64,000 nucleotides of DNA. Source: Dehalococcoidia bacterium. Its GTDB lineage: Bacteria > Chloroflexota > Dehalococcoidia > Tepidiformales > Tepidiformaceae. Below the pieces are notes generated by a model, which did no database searches, had not been told where the DNA came from, and saw nothing but the letters and a program-made list of their open reading frames with translations. The stretch spans positions 1 through 64,000 of the forward strand of contig JAGQHB010000013.1 in NCBI GenBank assembly GCA_020432045.1. The letters are read 5' to 3'. Each line of letters starts with the position of its first letter. Position 1 is the stretch's first letter. The position numbers were made by a program, and so were the translations under genes. Shown one piece after another: positions 16,634 through 24,323 of this stretch.

Positions 16634-17899
16634 GTGCGTTTCCGGCGAACCGGGCTCTGGGCTCATCACGACTTCCTCAACCTCTGGGCCGGCCAGACCG
16701 TCTCCGTCTTCGGGACGCTGGTTGGCATGCTGGCGCTCCAGTTCACCGCCGTGCTCTGGCTGGATGCGGGCGCCATCGAACTGGCAATCCTTTCGCTATG
16801 TGGAATCGTCCCGCCGTTCGTCGCCGGCCCCTTCGCCGGCGTCTGGGTCGATCGCGTGGCGCGGCGGCCACTCCTCATCGGCGCCGACATCGGCCGGGCT
16901 GCACTGCTCGCGACGGTGCCCATCGCTGCCGTCTTCGATGTCCTGGTCATCGAGCAGCTTTACGCGGTCCTGGTAGTGACGAGCACCCTCTCCTTACTGT
17001 TTACGATCGGGTACGAGGCCTACCTGCCCTCCGTCGTGGGGCCGAAGCACCTGGTCGAAGGCAACGCGAAGATGTCCGCGAGCTTTTCCCTGGCGGAGAT
17101 CGGCTCCTTCGGGATTGCGGGCTGGATGGTGCAATTGCTGACCGCGCCCGGCGCCATCGTGCTCGATGCGGTGTCGTTCGTGTGGTCAGCGAAGTTTCTC
17201 GCCCGGGTGAAAGCGGATGAGACCCGCGCACCCACGGAAGCGCATGCGCCGCCCCCGAACATCTGGCGTGAAGTAAGCGAGGGTATCCGCACGGTTGCTG
17301 GAAACGGCGTTCTCCGCGCGCTGCTCATCGCCAACATGTTCACCGAGGCAGGCTCCAAGATGATCAGCGTCCTCTACCTGCTCTATTTGGTAGACGTACT
17401 CGGATTCTCGGCCGGTGTCCTCGGGATGATCTTCGCCGTCGGCGGAGCGACCTCGCTCGCCGGGGCATGGGTGGCGGCACGTCCCGATGTCTACCGGCGG
17501 CTTGGCCCGGCGATGGTCGTCGCGGCACTCATGCGAGCGGCTGGCACCCTGTTCATGCCGCTTACTCCAGGCGTTTCCACCCTCGGCGCGAGTTCGCTGG
17601 TCGCCAACCAGCTGGTGACCGACCCTTCATGGATGTTCTATGAGATCCATGAAGTCAGCCTTCGCCAATCGATCAGCGCCGAGGCAATGCGCGGCCGGGT
17701 GGCGGCGACCATGCGCTTCACGGGATTCGCCGCTGCCCTGGTGGGAACTGGCATCGCCGCCCTTGCGGGCGAGACCATCGGGGCGCGCGGTGGTCTCTTC
17801 CTGGGGGCGGCCCTGATGGCCATCTCCGGCGTCGCGATCCTCTTTTCGCCTGTCGTGAAGCTGAAGCGCGAACCCGTCGTCGTGGACGTGAGCGGATGA
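16634..17899 (+). CDS. MFS transporter (MFS_3 / exporter type)
   Basis: A 421-residue major facilitator with about 12 transmembrane helices. After helix 1, FLNLWAGQTVSVFGT is typical of the MFS_3 branch; the loop 2-3 signature appears as GVWVDRVARRPLLIGADIGR. A central loop (about 195-215) separates the two halves. Members export small molecules such as siderophores or macrolides, but substrate cannot be inferred. The start is a GTG. The last four bases overlap the MBL hydrolase gene, so transport and hydrolysis may be linked. Confidence 0.88.
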   Translation: MRFRRTGLWAHHDFLNLWAGQTVSVFGTLVGMLALQFTAVLWLDAGAIELAILSLCGIVPPFVAGPFAGVWVDRVARRPLLIGADIGRAALLATVPIAAVFDVLVIEQLYAVLVVTSTLSLLFTIGYEAYLPSVVGPKHLVEGNAKMSASFSLAEIGSFGIAGWMVQLLTAPGAIVLDAVSFVWSAKFLARVKADETRAPTEAHAPPPNIWREVSEGIRTVAGNGVLRALLIANMFTEAGSKMISVLYLLYLVDVLGFSAGVLGMIFAVGGATSLAGAWVAARPDVYRRLGPAMVVAALMRAAGTLFMPLTPGVSTLGASSLVANQLVTDPSWMFYEIHEVSLRQSISAEAMRGRVAATMRFTGFAAALVGTGIAALAGETIGARGGLFLGAALMAISGVAILFSPVVKLKREPVVVDVSG

Positions 17900-18684
17900 C
17901 CACCCCCCACGCCGACCTCGTCGCGCCCGGCACCTGGTGGCTGCGCGGCACCCGCGGCGCGAATGTCTACCTGGTCGAGGCGGACGATGGATCGCTCGTG
18001 CTCGTCGACACCGGCTTTCGCGGCTCCGAAGCGGCGATCCTTCGTGCCCTCGATAGCGTCGCGCCCGGAAGGCCGCTCGAAGCGATCCTCCTCACCCATG
18101 AGCACTTCGACCATGTGGGCGCCGCGGCCGGGCTCGTCGCGCGGACCGGTGCGCGCATCGTCGCCGGACGCGGGGACTGCGACGCGGCTCCGGGCGGCGG
18201 CTTCCTCCTCCGCCCCCACACCGGCCCCACGCACCATCTGCGACGGCTCAAGCAGCGGTTCCGTCCCCCGCCCACCCCCAGGGCGCTCCGCGTGGACGTG
18301 GCCGTCGAGGACGAATGCGAAGTTGCGCCCGGCGTCTGCGCAGTGCCCACGCCGGGACACACGCCGGGCTCGCTCTGCTTCGTCGTGCCATCGCGCGGGC
18401 TGGCGTTCGCCGGCGACCTCGTCATCAGCCACGGGGGCACGCTCACCCGGCCGTTGCGTTCCGCCAACGCCGACGACGCCGTGTACCTGCAATCGATGCG
18501 CACCTTCGCGGCCGCCGCCCCGGCCGCTGGCTTTCCCGGACACGGCCAGCCGCTGCTTACCGGCTTCGACGCCGCCTTGAAGCAGCTCGCCGCCTTCCCC
18601 CGGCGGCGGCCCGGCGTCACGGGCTACATCACGCGCGCCCGCCGCCTCGCCGGCTTCGGCCGCAACATCTACCGCCGGCGATAG
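17896..18684 (+). CDS. MBL-fold metallo-hydrolase
   Basis: A 262-residue metallo-beta-lactamase-fold hydrolase. The metal site THEHFDH lies at 67-73 (His68, His70, Asp72, His73), with a further ligand in PTPGHTPGS (near 151-159), an Asp in FAGDLV, and the late His in FPGHGQP. This is the glyoxalase-II-like branch. The C-terminal 50 residues are basic (RRRPGVTGYITRARRLAGF). It is coupled to the MFS exporter by an ATGA overlap and followed 28 bp later by tsaD. Substrate unknown. Confidence 0.88.
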   Translation: MTTPHADLVAPGTWWLRGTRGANVYLVEADDGSLVLVDTGFRGSEAAILRALDSVAPGRPLEAILLTHEHFDHVGAAAGLVARTGARIVAGRGDCDAAPGGGFLLRPHTGPTHHLRRLKQRFRPPPTPRALRVDVAVEDECEVAPGVCAVPTPGHTPGSLCFVVPSRGLAFAGDLVISHGGTLTRPLRSANADDAVYLQSMRTFAAAAPAAGFPGHGQPLLTGFDAALKQLAAFPRRRPGVTGYITRARRLAGFGRNIYRRR

Positions 18685-18712
18685 CAGCGCCAACCTCTGG
18701 TACCCTCGGGAT

Positions 18713-19705
18713 GTGAAGGTCCTCGCGATCGAATCCTCCTGCGATGAGACGGCTGCCGCCGTCGTCGAAGACGGCCGCACGGCGCACTCGTCCGTCGTCG
18801 CCAGCCAGGTGAGCCTCCATGCCCGCCACGGCGGCGTCGTCCCCGAACTTGCCAGCCGCGAACACCTCCGAGCCATCGGCCCCGTCGTCGAAGAGGCGCT
18901 CGCATCAGCCAACTGCACGCTCGACGACATCGATGCGGTCGCGGCCACGCGCGGGCCTGGGCTCGCCGGCTCGCTGCTCGTCGGCTACAGCTTCGGCAAG
19001 GCACTCGCCTATTCGCGCGAGCTGCCGTTCCTCGGCGTCAACCACCTCGAAGGCCACATCTACGCGAACTGGCTCGTCGAAGGCCCGGAACCGCGATTCC
19101 CCGCCCTCGCACTGATCGTCTCAGGCGGGCATACGGACCTCGTCTTCATGCGCGGCTACGGCCACTACGAACGGCTCGGCGGGACCCGTGACGACGCCGC
19201 CGGCGAAGCCTTCGATAAGGTTGGCCGGCTCCTGGGCCTGCCGTTCCCCGGCGGACCCCACATTTCCCGCGTGGCGCTGGAAGGCGGCCGTTCGAAGCTG
19301 CAGCTGCCCCGCGCATGGATGCACGGCTCGCGCGACTTCAGCTTCAGCGGCCTCAAGACCGCGGCGCTTCACGCGGTCCGCGCAAACACACATTCCGTCG
19401 CCGACATCGCCTGGGAGTTCCAGGAATCCGTTGTCGACGTGCTCACCGGCAAGACCACAAAGCTCGCGCGCGAATTAGGTGCGAAGGAAGTGCTGATGGC
19501 CGGGGGCGTGGCCGCCAACGGCCGCCTGCGCGAAGAAATGGCACGGCGTTCGCCCGTCCCCGTGCGTGTGCCACCGCCATCACTCTGTACGGACAATGCC
19601 GCGATGATCGGCGCGGCCGCCGGCTACCGGCTCGACCGCGGCGAACGCAGCAGCTGGGACGAGGACATCTTTAGCACCAACGATTGGGCCGCCGTTTCGC
19701 GTTAA
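18713..19705 (+). CDS. tsaD: tRNA N6-adenosine threonylcarbamoyltransferase TsaD
   Basis: A 330-residue TsaD (Gcp/Kae1). It starts with the invariant AIESSCDETA, has the metal-binding HLEGH at 111-115, the ATP-site SGGHTDL near 136-142 and GGVAANG near 263-269, and ends with CTDNAAMIGAA. It transfers the threonylcarbamoyl group to A37 of ANN-decoding tRNAs, together with TsaB and TsaE, which are not in the window. Length is normal. The GTG start immediately precedes the first conserved strand. Confidence 0.97.
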   Translation: MKVLAIESSCDETAAAVVEDGRTAHSSVVASQVSLHARHGGVVPELASREHLRAIGPVVEEALASANCTLDDIDAVAATRGPGLAGSLLVGYSFGKALAYSRELPFLGVNHLEGHIYANWLVEGPEPRFPALALIVSGGHTDLVFMRGYGHYERLGGTRDDAAGEAFDKVGRLLGLPFPGGPHISRVALEGGRSKLQLPRAWMHGSRDFSFSGLKTAALHAVRANTHSVADIAWEFQESVVDVLTGKTTKLARELGAKEVLMAGGVAANGRLREEMARRSPVPVRVPPPSLCTDNAAMIGAAAGYRLDRGERSSWDEDIFSTNDWAAVSR

Positions 19706-19796
19706 CGTGCGAAATCCATGCGCTGCGTCCCCAGGCGGATGACGCCATGCACCTCCGGCCGTATCGTTTGCGCGGCGTCCCCCAGGAGGTCGTTTC

Positions 19797-20411
19797 GTGC
19801 AGTTCAACGTGATCGCTATTTCCCGCACGCTTGGCGCTGGCGGTGAGTCCCTCGGAGAAGCCCTCGCCGACGCCCTCGGGTTCCGTTACGTCGATTCCGA
19901 GATCATCGACCGCGCCGCCGCGCTCGCCAACGCAACCCCGTCTGAGGTCGCCCAGGTGGAAGCCCGCAAGGGCCTGCTCGGCCGCATCCTCGAAAACCTG
20001 GCTCGCACGGGTGGCGCCGGCGGCATGGTCGAGCCCGTCCTCATTGACATCACCACCCCTGGATACGAACAGCTCATCGTCGATGTCATCCGCGAGACGG
20101 CAGCGATGGGTATGGCCGTCATCGTCGCGCACGGCGCCAGCATCCCGCTTGCCGGCACACCGGGCGTCCTCCGCGTGATGGTCACAGCCTCGACCAATAC
20201 ACGTGCCGCGCGGGTGGCGCAGGCGGAAAGCGTGGACCCGGACCGCGCCCGCAAACTTGTGGCCGATTCCGATGCCGCCCGGGCCGACTACTTCCACCGC
20301 TTCTACCACCTTGAGCGGGAACTCCCGACAAACTACGACCTGGTCGTCAACACCGACGTGCTGACTGTGGAACAGGCGCAGGCAGCCGTGCTCGCCATCG
20401 CCCTCACCTGA
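19797..20411 (+). CDS. Cytidylate kinase-like P-loop protein
   Basis: A 204-residue protein of the 'cytidylate kinase-like' family. The N-terminal AISRTLGAGGESLGEALADALGF holds a degenerate P-loop (SRTLGAGGESLG). RYVDSEIIDRAAALA follows at the usual nucleoside site, and the lid-like VDPDRARKLVADSDAARADYFHRFY and the NTDVLTVEQA segment match this family. The nucleotide substrate is uncertain, and these proteins are not true CMP kinases by proof. The GTG start is preceded by AGGAGG. It lies between tsaD and a cNMP-binding gene. Confidence 0.85.
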   Translation: MQFNVIAISRTLGAGGESLGEALADALGFRYVDSEIIDRAAALANATPSEVAQVEARKGLLGRILENLARTGGAGGMVEPVLIDITTPGYEQLIVDVIRETAAMGMAVIVAHGASIPLAGTPGVLRVMVTASTNTRAARVAQAESVDPDRARKLVADSDAARADYFHRFYHLERELPTNYDLVVNTDVLTVEQAQAAVLAIALT

Positions 20412-20520
20412 AACGAGGCGCCCTTCCCGGCGGGTGTGTGAACGCTACCCTTGTTATCTCCGCGATGGCCCGCCTACAATCCGCACTCTGCCGGAACGTC
20501 CGGCATAAAGGAGTCTGCCA

Positions 20521-20937
20521 ATGGCCGCCGAAGATCAACTGACCCGCGTCCCCCTCTTCCAGGATCTTCCAAAGAAGTCGCTCGAACGGATTGCCAAGAC
20601 GATCCGGACACGGAACTTCCGCGCCGGCGACGTCATCTTTAAGGAAGGCGAAGAGGGCGTCGGCTTCTTCATCGTCACCAAGGGCAAGGTCGATATCACC
20701 CGCGGTGGGACGAAGCTCGCGTCTAACGGCCCCGACGGGTTCTTTGGCGAGATGGCCCTGTTGGACCACCATCGCCGCAGCGCTACCGTGACCGCTGCCG
20801 AAGACACCGAGTGCCTCGCCATCATGCGCTCCGACTTCCTCGCCGAAGTGCGCAACAACCCTGACCTCGCCATCGACATGCTCGCAGCGATGAGCAAGCG
20901 CATCCGCGACCTCGACGAGCGGCTGTCCCAGAGCTAG
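20521..20937 (+). CDS. Cyclic nucleotide-binding domain protein
   Basis: A 138-residue protein consisting almost entirely of one cNMP-binding (CRP-like sensor) beta-roll. It has VPLFQDLPKKSLERIA at the N-terminal helix, the GDVIFKEGEEG strand, and the phosphate-binding cassette FGEMALLDHHRRSATV with its conserved Glu and Arg. No DNA-binding or catalytic domain follows, only a C-terminal helix (MSKRIRDLDERLSQS). It is therefore probably a stand-alone second-messenger receptor or regulatory subunit. AAGGAG precedes the ATG. Confidence 0.9.
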   Translation: MAAEDQLTRVPLFQDLPKKSLERIAKTIRTRNFRAGDVIFKEGEEGVGFFIVTKGKVDITRGGTKLASNGPDGFFGEMALLDHHRRSATVTAAEDTECLAIMRSDFLAEVRNNPDLAIDMLAAMSKRIRDLDERLSQS

Positions 20938-20990
20938 GGACTCGGCACCTGCAGCCTTGCGAGAGCCGGAGGTCGATGGCCGCGGCCGCG

Positions 20991-21404
20991 TCAGTCCGGC
21001 TGCCGGTCCTTTAGCCGGATGACGAAGCGCAGGCCCGACCAGGTCTCGTCAATCGCGCAGACTTTGTTGTCGACCATCCCGGTGGCCAGTCCGAGTTCGC
21101 GGATTACGCTCTCGTTGAGGTCCGTCGGGACACCGCTCGCCCGCTTTGGCCACGCGATCCAGAGCCCGCCATCCTGCCGGATCCAGCCCATCGCTACAGG
21201 GAAGACTTCGCCCAGTGCGGCCAGCGTCGTGACGAACACGACGGCAACGCCGGTCAGGCTGGCCCCTGGCTCAATCGCCAGGGCCCCGGCCGGGAGTTCA
21301 CCCAGCATCTCGGTGAATCCCGGCGGTGCGGCCGAGACAGCGAAGGTACTCCCCTCCTTGATTCCGAGTTTCTTCGGCAGCGGCGTGCCCGAATAGCCAG
21401 CCAT
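20991..21404 (-). CDS. DUF3052 family protein
   Basis: A 137-residue protein matching DUF3052: MAGYSGTPLPKKLGIKEGS at the N-terminus, a central hydrophobic VAVVFVTTLAALGEVFPVAM strand-helix and GGLWIAWPKRASGVPTDLNE. The C-terminal GLRFVIRLKDR completes the family pattern. Function unknown. The ATG at 21404 is chosen over a TTG three codons upstream. Confidence 0.85.
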   Translation of the reverse strand: MAGYSGTPLPKKLGIKEGSTFAVSAAPPGFTEMLGELPAGALAIEPGASLTGVAVVFVTTLAALGEVFPVAMGWIRQDGGLWIAWPKRASGVPTDLNESVIRELGLATGMVDNKVCAIDETWSGLRFVIRLKDRQPD

Positions 21405-21504
21405 CGCGGCCAATCATACGAAGTCCCCTCCGGCCGGGGAGGACGGGCCGGTCTGCCAGGCCACGGTGCTCGCGCCCAGCACGGTCCGACCGTACGCTCG
21501 CCCT

Positions 21505-22200
21505 ATGCCAGCCGACCCGCGAAGACCCGTCCACGAATGGCGCCCCGATGAGCCGCCTCCCCTGGGACAACGCAACGCCCTCCTGCGGCTCACGGCCGCG
21601 ATTCGCCAGACGATCGACCTGGTGATGGATACGGACGCACCCGAAAACGAGATCGATGCTGCCGCGGCCGCGCTCGAAGCGTGGAACGAACGGCTCGCCG
21701 CCCAGCCGCGAGGCCGCCCGCTGCGCGGCTACGCGGAGGCATCAACCGCCGGGAACGTGCGCTCTGTGCGCGACAACAGCGCTGTAACAGGCGCCCTCAA
21801 CCCCATTGCGCCACCAATGACCTTTCGCATCTTCGACGACTACGTAACCGGCGAAGGCGTCGTCGGCATCCCCTACGAAGGCCCGCCCGGCCACATCCAC
21901 GGCGGCGTCACGGCCATGATCTTCGATGAACTGCTGGGCCTGGCGCAGTCCCTCACGGCCCAGTCCGGCATGACCGGCACGCTGACCGTGCGCTACCGCC
22001 GGCCCACACCCCTCGGTCAGCCACTCGAATTTCGCGGCGTCGTCGACCGTGTGGAGGGGCGCAAGATATTCACGTCGGCCACGCTCCACGCCAACGGCGT
22101 GCTCTGTGCCGAATCAGAGGCTGTCTTCATTACCGTCGCGAAGGACACCTTCTCCCGGCTCGCCGAACAAACCGGCCGGCCCCTCCTGCCGGAGCGATAG
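21505..22200 (+). CDS. PaaI/YiiD-type hotdog-fold thioesterase
   Basis: A 231-residue protein. Its C-terminal 110 residues form a hotdog (4HBT) domain with the active-site helix GHIHGGVTAMIFDELLGLAQ, followed by GTLTVRYRRPTPLG and a terminal strand. The N-terminal 100 residues are helical and less conserved. It probably hydrolyses an acyl-CoA in the cytosol; the acyl group cannot be inferred. The start at ATG 21505 is chosen because the 13 upstream codons look non-coding. Confidence 0.85.
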   Translation: MPADPRRPVHEWRPDEPPPLGQRNALLRLTAAIRQTIDLVMDTDAPENEIDAAAAALEAWNERLAAQPRGRPLRGYAEASTAGNVRSVRDNSAVTGALNPIAPPMTFRIFDDYVTGEGVVGIPYEGPPGHIHGGVTAMIFDELLGLAQSLTAQSGMTGTLTVRYRRPTPLGQPLEFRGVVDRVEGRKIFTSATLHANGVLCAESEAVFITVAKDTFSRLAEQTGRPLLPER

Positions 22201-22205
22201 CGGCT

Positions 22206-22298
22206 TCAACAGCAGCCGTGGATCGACGCTACGGCATCGTCCGGCCGCTCTTCCACGAACAAATGCGTGCCGCCCGCCACGATTTCCAGAGCGGCCAT
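22206..22298 (-). pseudogene. Remnant of an alpha/beta hydrolase C-terminus
   Basis: Thirty codons encode a segment containing LEIVAGGTHLFVEERPDDAVASI. This closely resembles the C-terminal strand, catalytic-His loop (G-T-H-L-F) and last helix of alpha/beta hydrolases. It lies in the same frame as the Nudix gene just after its TAG stop, but nothing upstream encodes the rest of a hydrolase. Most likely an eroded gene end. Confidence 0.45.
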
Positions 22299-22307
22299 TG
22301 CCGGATT

Positions 22308-22835
22308 CTACGGTTGCATCCCACGGCCGGGCTCCGCTTCCCCCTCTTCGCTCACCTTGAGCCGCCCAAACGGCCCCGCCTCGCCGATCCCCCGCGCACG
22401 CTCCGCGGCCCGGATGACGCGCGCTACCTCGGCCGCCATCGCGATTGCGTCTTCGCTCACACCCCGCGCCCGCAGCATCGCCGCGTCGTAGAAGCGGCGA
22501 ATCGCCACATCGGGCGTATACCAGCGGGCCACATGATGCTCGCCGTTGATCTCCGCTTCGGCTCCGTCGGGGCAGCGCGCGTTGTAGATGAACAGGTGTG
22601 CCGTCCCGCCCTTGCCCGGATAGGTCATCGCCTCCGCGAGGGACAGGCCGTCCAGGTCCAGGTCGATGCCCGTCTCCTCGCGCACCTCGCGGACGGCTGC
22701 CTCTACGGGCCGCTCGTTTCCTTCAATATGCCCGCCTGGCAGGAACCAGCCGCCGGCCCCGACGCCGCCCGTGCGCTTCATCAGCAATACCTGGCCACCG
22801 CGCCAGAGCACAACGGAAGCGCCCAGTTCATACAT
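22308..22835 (-). CDS. Nudix hydrolase
   Basis: A 175-residue Nudix protein. The Nudix box spans residues 35-57 (G35-x5-E41-x7-R49-E50-V-x-E53-E54-x-G56-I), with all catalytic Glu residues present. Upstream, ASVVLWRGGQVLLMKR is the usual first strand. Members hydrolyse nucleoside diphosphates linked to a further moiety; the substrate is not evident. The ATG at 22835 is chosen over a TTG at 22862 because homologues begin close to the first strand. A hydrolase remnant follows its stop. Confidence 0.9.
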   Translation of the reverse strand: MYELGASVVLWRGGQVLLMKRTGGVGAGGWFLPGGHIEGNERPVEAAVREVREETGIDLDLDGLSLAEAMTYPGKGGTAHLFIYNARCPDGAEAEINGEHHVARWYTPDVAIRRFYDAAMLRARGVSEDAIAMAAEVARVIRAAERARGIGEAGPFGRLKVSEEGEAEPGRGMQP

Positions 22836-22988
22836 GTCCACAGCGCGAAGTGTATCGGCCAACTTCGCCGGGTTCGAACGGCAGCGATCGTGACAGCGGT
22901 TGCGCGCCGGTGAAAAACGCGTGTCTGTCCACCTGTCCGCACGTGCCGGGCGGCCGAACTTGAACTATGACTCCACCAAGGTGCCAGC

Positions 22989-23789
22989 ATGACCATGCGG
23001 AAAAACAAGAAGATTGACCTTCGCCCGGTGGGCCGCTTCCCCGGCGAACTGTTCGCACTGGGATTGGCGATCGCCCTCATCGTCCAGATGACTGCCGGCG
23101 CACCGGCTGCGATAGCCACTGCCGCCATCATTGGCCTGGTCCAGGTGGTGCTCCTCCGCCGCCAACGGATGGCCGGCGAAGCAACCGCCAAGCGGCTCGA
23201 ACTGAGCGAAGCCGAGGCCAAGAAATGGCAGGAACGCTCCAACACCTTCATGTCCGAGCTCTCCCATTTCAAGGAACAGGTTGATTACCAGGACCCCGAA
23301 ACGGGCGTCGGTAGCACTCGCCAGTTCGAAGTTGAGTTCATCAAGCAGGTCGCCCGTTTCCGCCGCCGCAACGAGCCATTCACCGTAGCACTCCTCCAGG
23401 TGCGCGACCCCGAACACCCGGATGCCATGCTTGAAGCACCCGTCATCGCCGCTGCCGCGCACCGGCTCGCCGAGACTGCCCGCGTGGAAGACGCCCTCTG
23501 CCGCGTCGCACGCCGCGGATTCGCCGTCCTCCTCGCCGGCGCCGACCGCGAAGGCGCAGAGGTCTATATCCACCGCGCCCGCCAACGCTTCGAAGAAGTG
23601 CCAGTCTCGGTCGGCGGCAAGCGCGTCCCACTCACGCTGAGCGGTGGGGCCGCCACCTATGAAACGACGATGACCGAGGTACAGGACATCCTCTCCGCGG
23701 CCGCGCGCGACCTTCACTCCCAGCTGCGCACGAACCTCGCAGAAGACGCAGACGACCGCCCGGTCCGCAAATTGGCCCGCGCCTCCTAG
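22989..23789 (+). CDS. Membrane protein with degenerate GGDEF domain
   Basis: A 266-residue protein with two hydrophobic helices (about 20-55), a coiled-coil-like helix (about 62-98) and a C-terminal GGDEF-fold domain (about 100-245). The fold is recognisable from DPETGVGSTRQFEVEF (the usual D-x-L-T-G-L-x-N-R), FTVALLQVRD, and SGGAATYETTMTEVQDILSAA near the end. The GGDEF signature is replaced by ARRGF (174-178), so diguanylate cyclase activity is unlikely. It is a paralogue of the protein at 29999, with the same layout and the same loss. It may be a membrane-bound nucleotide sensor or a pseudo-cyclase. Confidence 0.75.
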   Translation: MTMRKNKKIDLRPVGRFPGELFALGLAIALIVQMTAGAPAAIATAAIIGLVQVVLLRRQRMAGEATAKRLELSEAEAKKWQERSNTFMSELSHFKEQVDYQDPETGVGSTRQFEVEFIKQVARFRRRNEPFTVALLQVRDPEHPDAMLEAPVIAAAAHRLAETARVEDALCRVARRGFAVLLAGADREGAEVYIHRARQRFEEVPVSVGGKRVPLTLSGGAATYETTMTEVQDILSAAARDLHSQLRTNLAEDADDRPVRKLARAS

Positions 23790-24238
23790 GGTTGCGCCGG
23801 CAGCAGCGGCTGAGGCGAGCCAGGCGGCTGCACTACGCGGAACGGCAACACGCGCCGGATCGTTGGCTGGCCCTGGTCCGCGACCTCCACAACGACACGG
23901 TGGCCGCCCGGCCGCTCCACCTGCACCGAGATCACTGCGGCAAGCTGAGCCAGCTGCGTCGAGCCCGCCACCAGCGTCGGCGCGCGGCCAACCTGGACCG
24001 TCCCGTCGATCCGGGTGAGCACCTTGCCGTCGTCGTCTTCCAGCCGCATGGTCACCGCGATCGGACGGTTCGTTTCGTCCCACCCGATCCGAACGCCAAC
24101 GGCCACGGCGAAGCGCACCGCCGCCGGAAATCGTGCTGACCCGAACGTGTCCCAGCCGCCGCCCATCAGATAGAGCTTGCCGCCGGTGATCTCTGCGTGG
24201 TCGGCGATGAGCGCGTAATCGAGTTCCATCGGGGCCAT
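23786..24238 (-). CDS. DUF6941-like protein
   Basis: A 150-residue protein beginning with MELDYALIADHAEITGGKL-YLMGGGWDTF, a pattern seen in a widespread family of unknown function (annotated DUF6941). It looks like an all-beta cytosolic protein with a Pro-rich tail (PPGSPQPLLPAQP). ATG 24238 and ATG 24229 are both possible starts. Its stop overlaps the stop of the degenerate-GGDEF gene. Confidence 0.75.
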   Translation of the reverse strand: MAPMELDYALIADHAEITGGKLYLMGGGWDTFGSARFPAAVRFAVAVGVRIGWDETNRPIAVTMRLEDDDGKVLTRIDGTVQVGRAPTLVAGSTQLAQLAAVISVQVERPGGHRVVVEVADQGQPTIRRVLPFRVVQPPGSPQPLLPAQP

Positions 24239-24323
24239 CGTACGGCCACGGGCGCGGAGTGCCACGCGCTGGATCAGTCGCCATGTCTTCACACAAGGGG
24301 CCGGCCAGCCTACAGTCGCCTTT

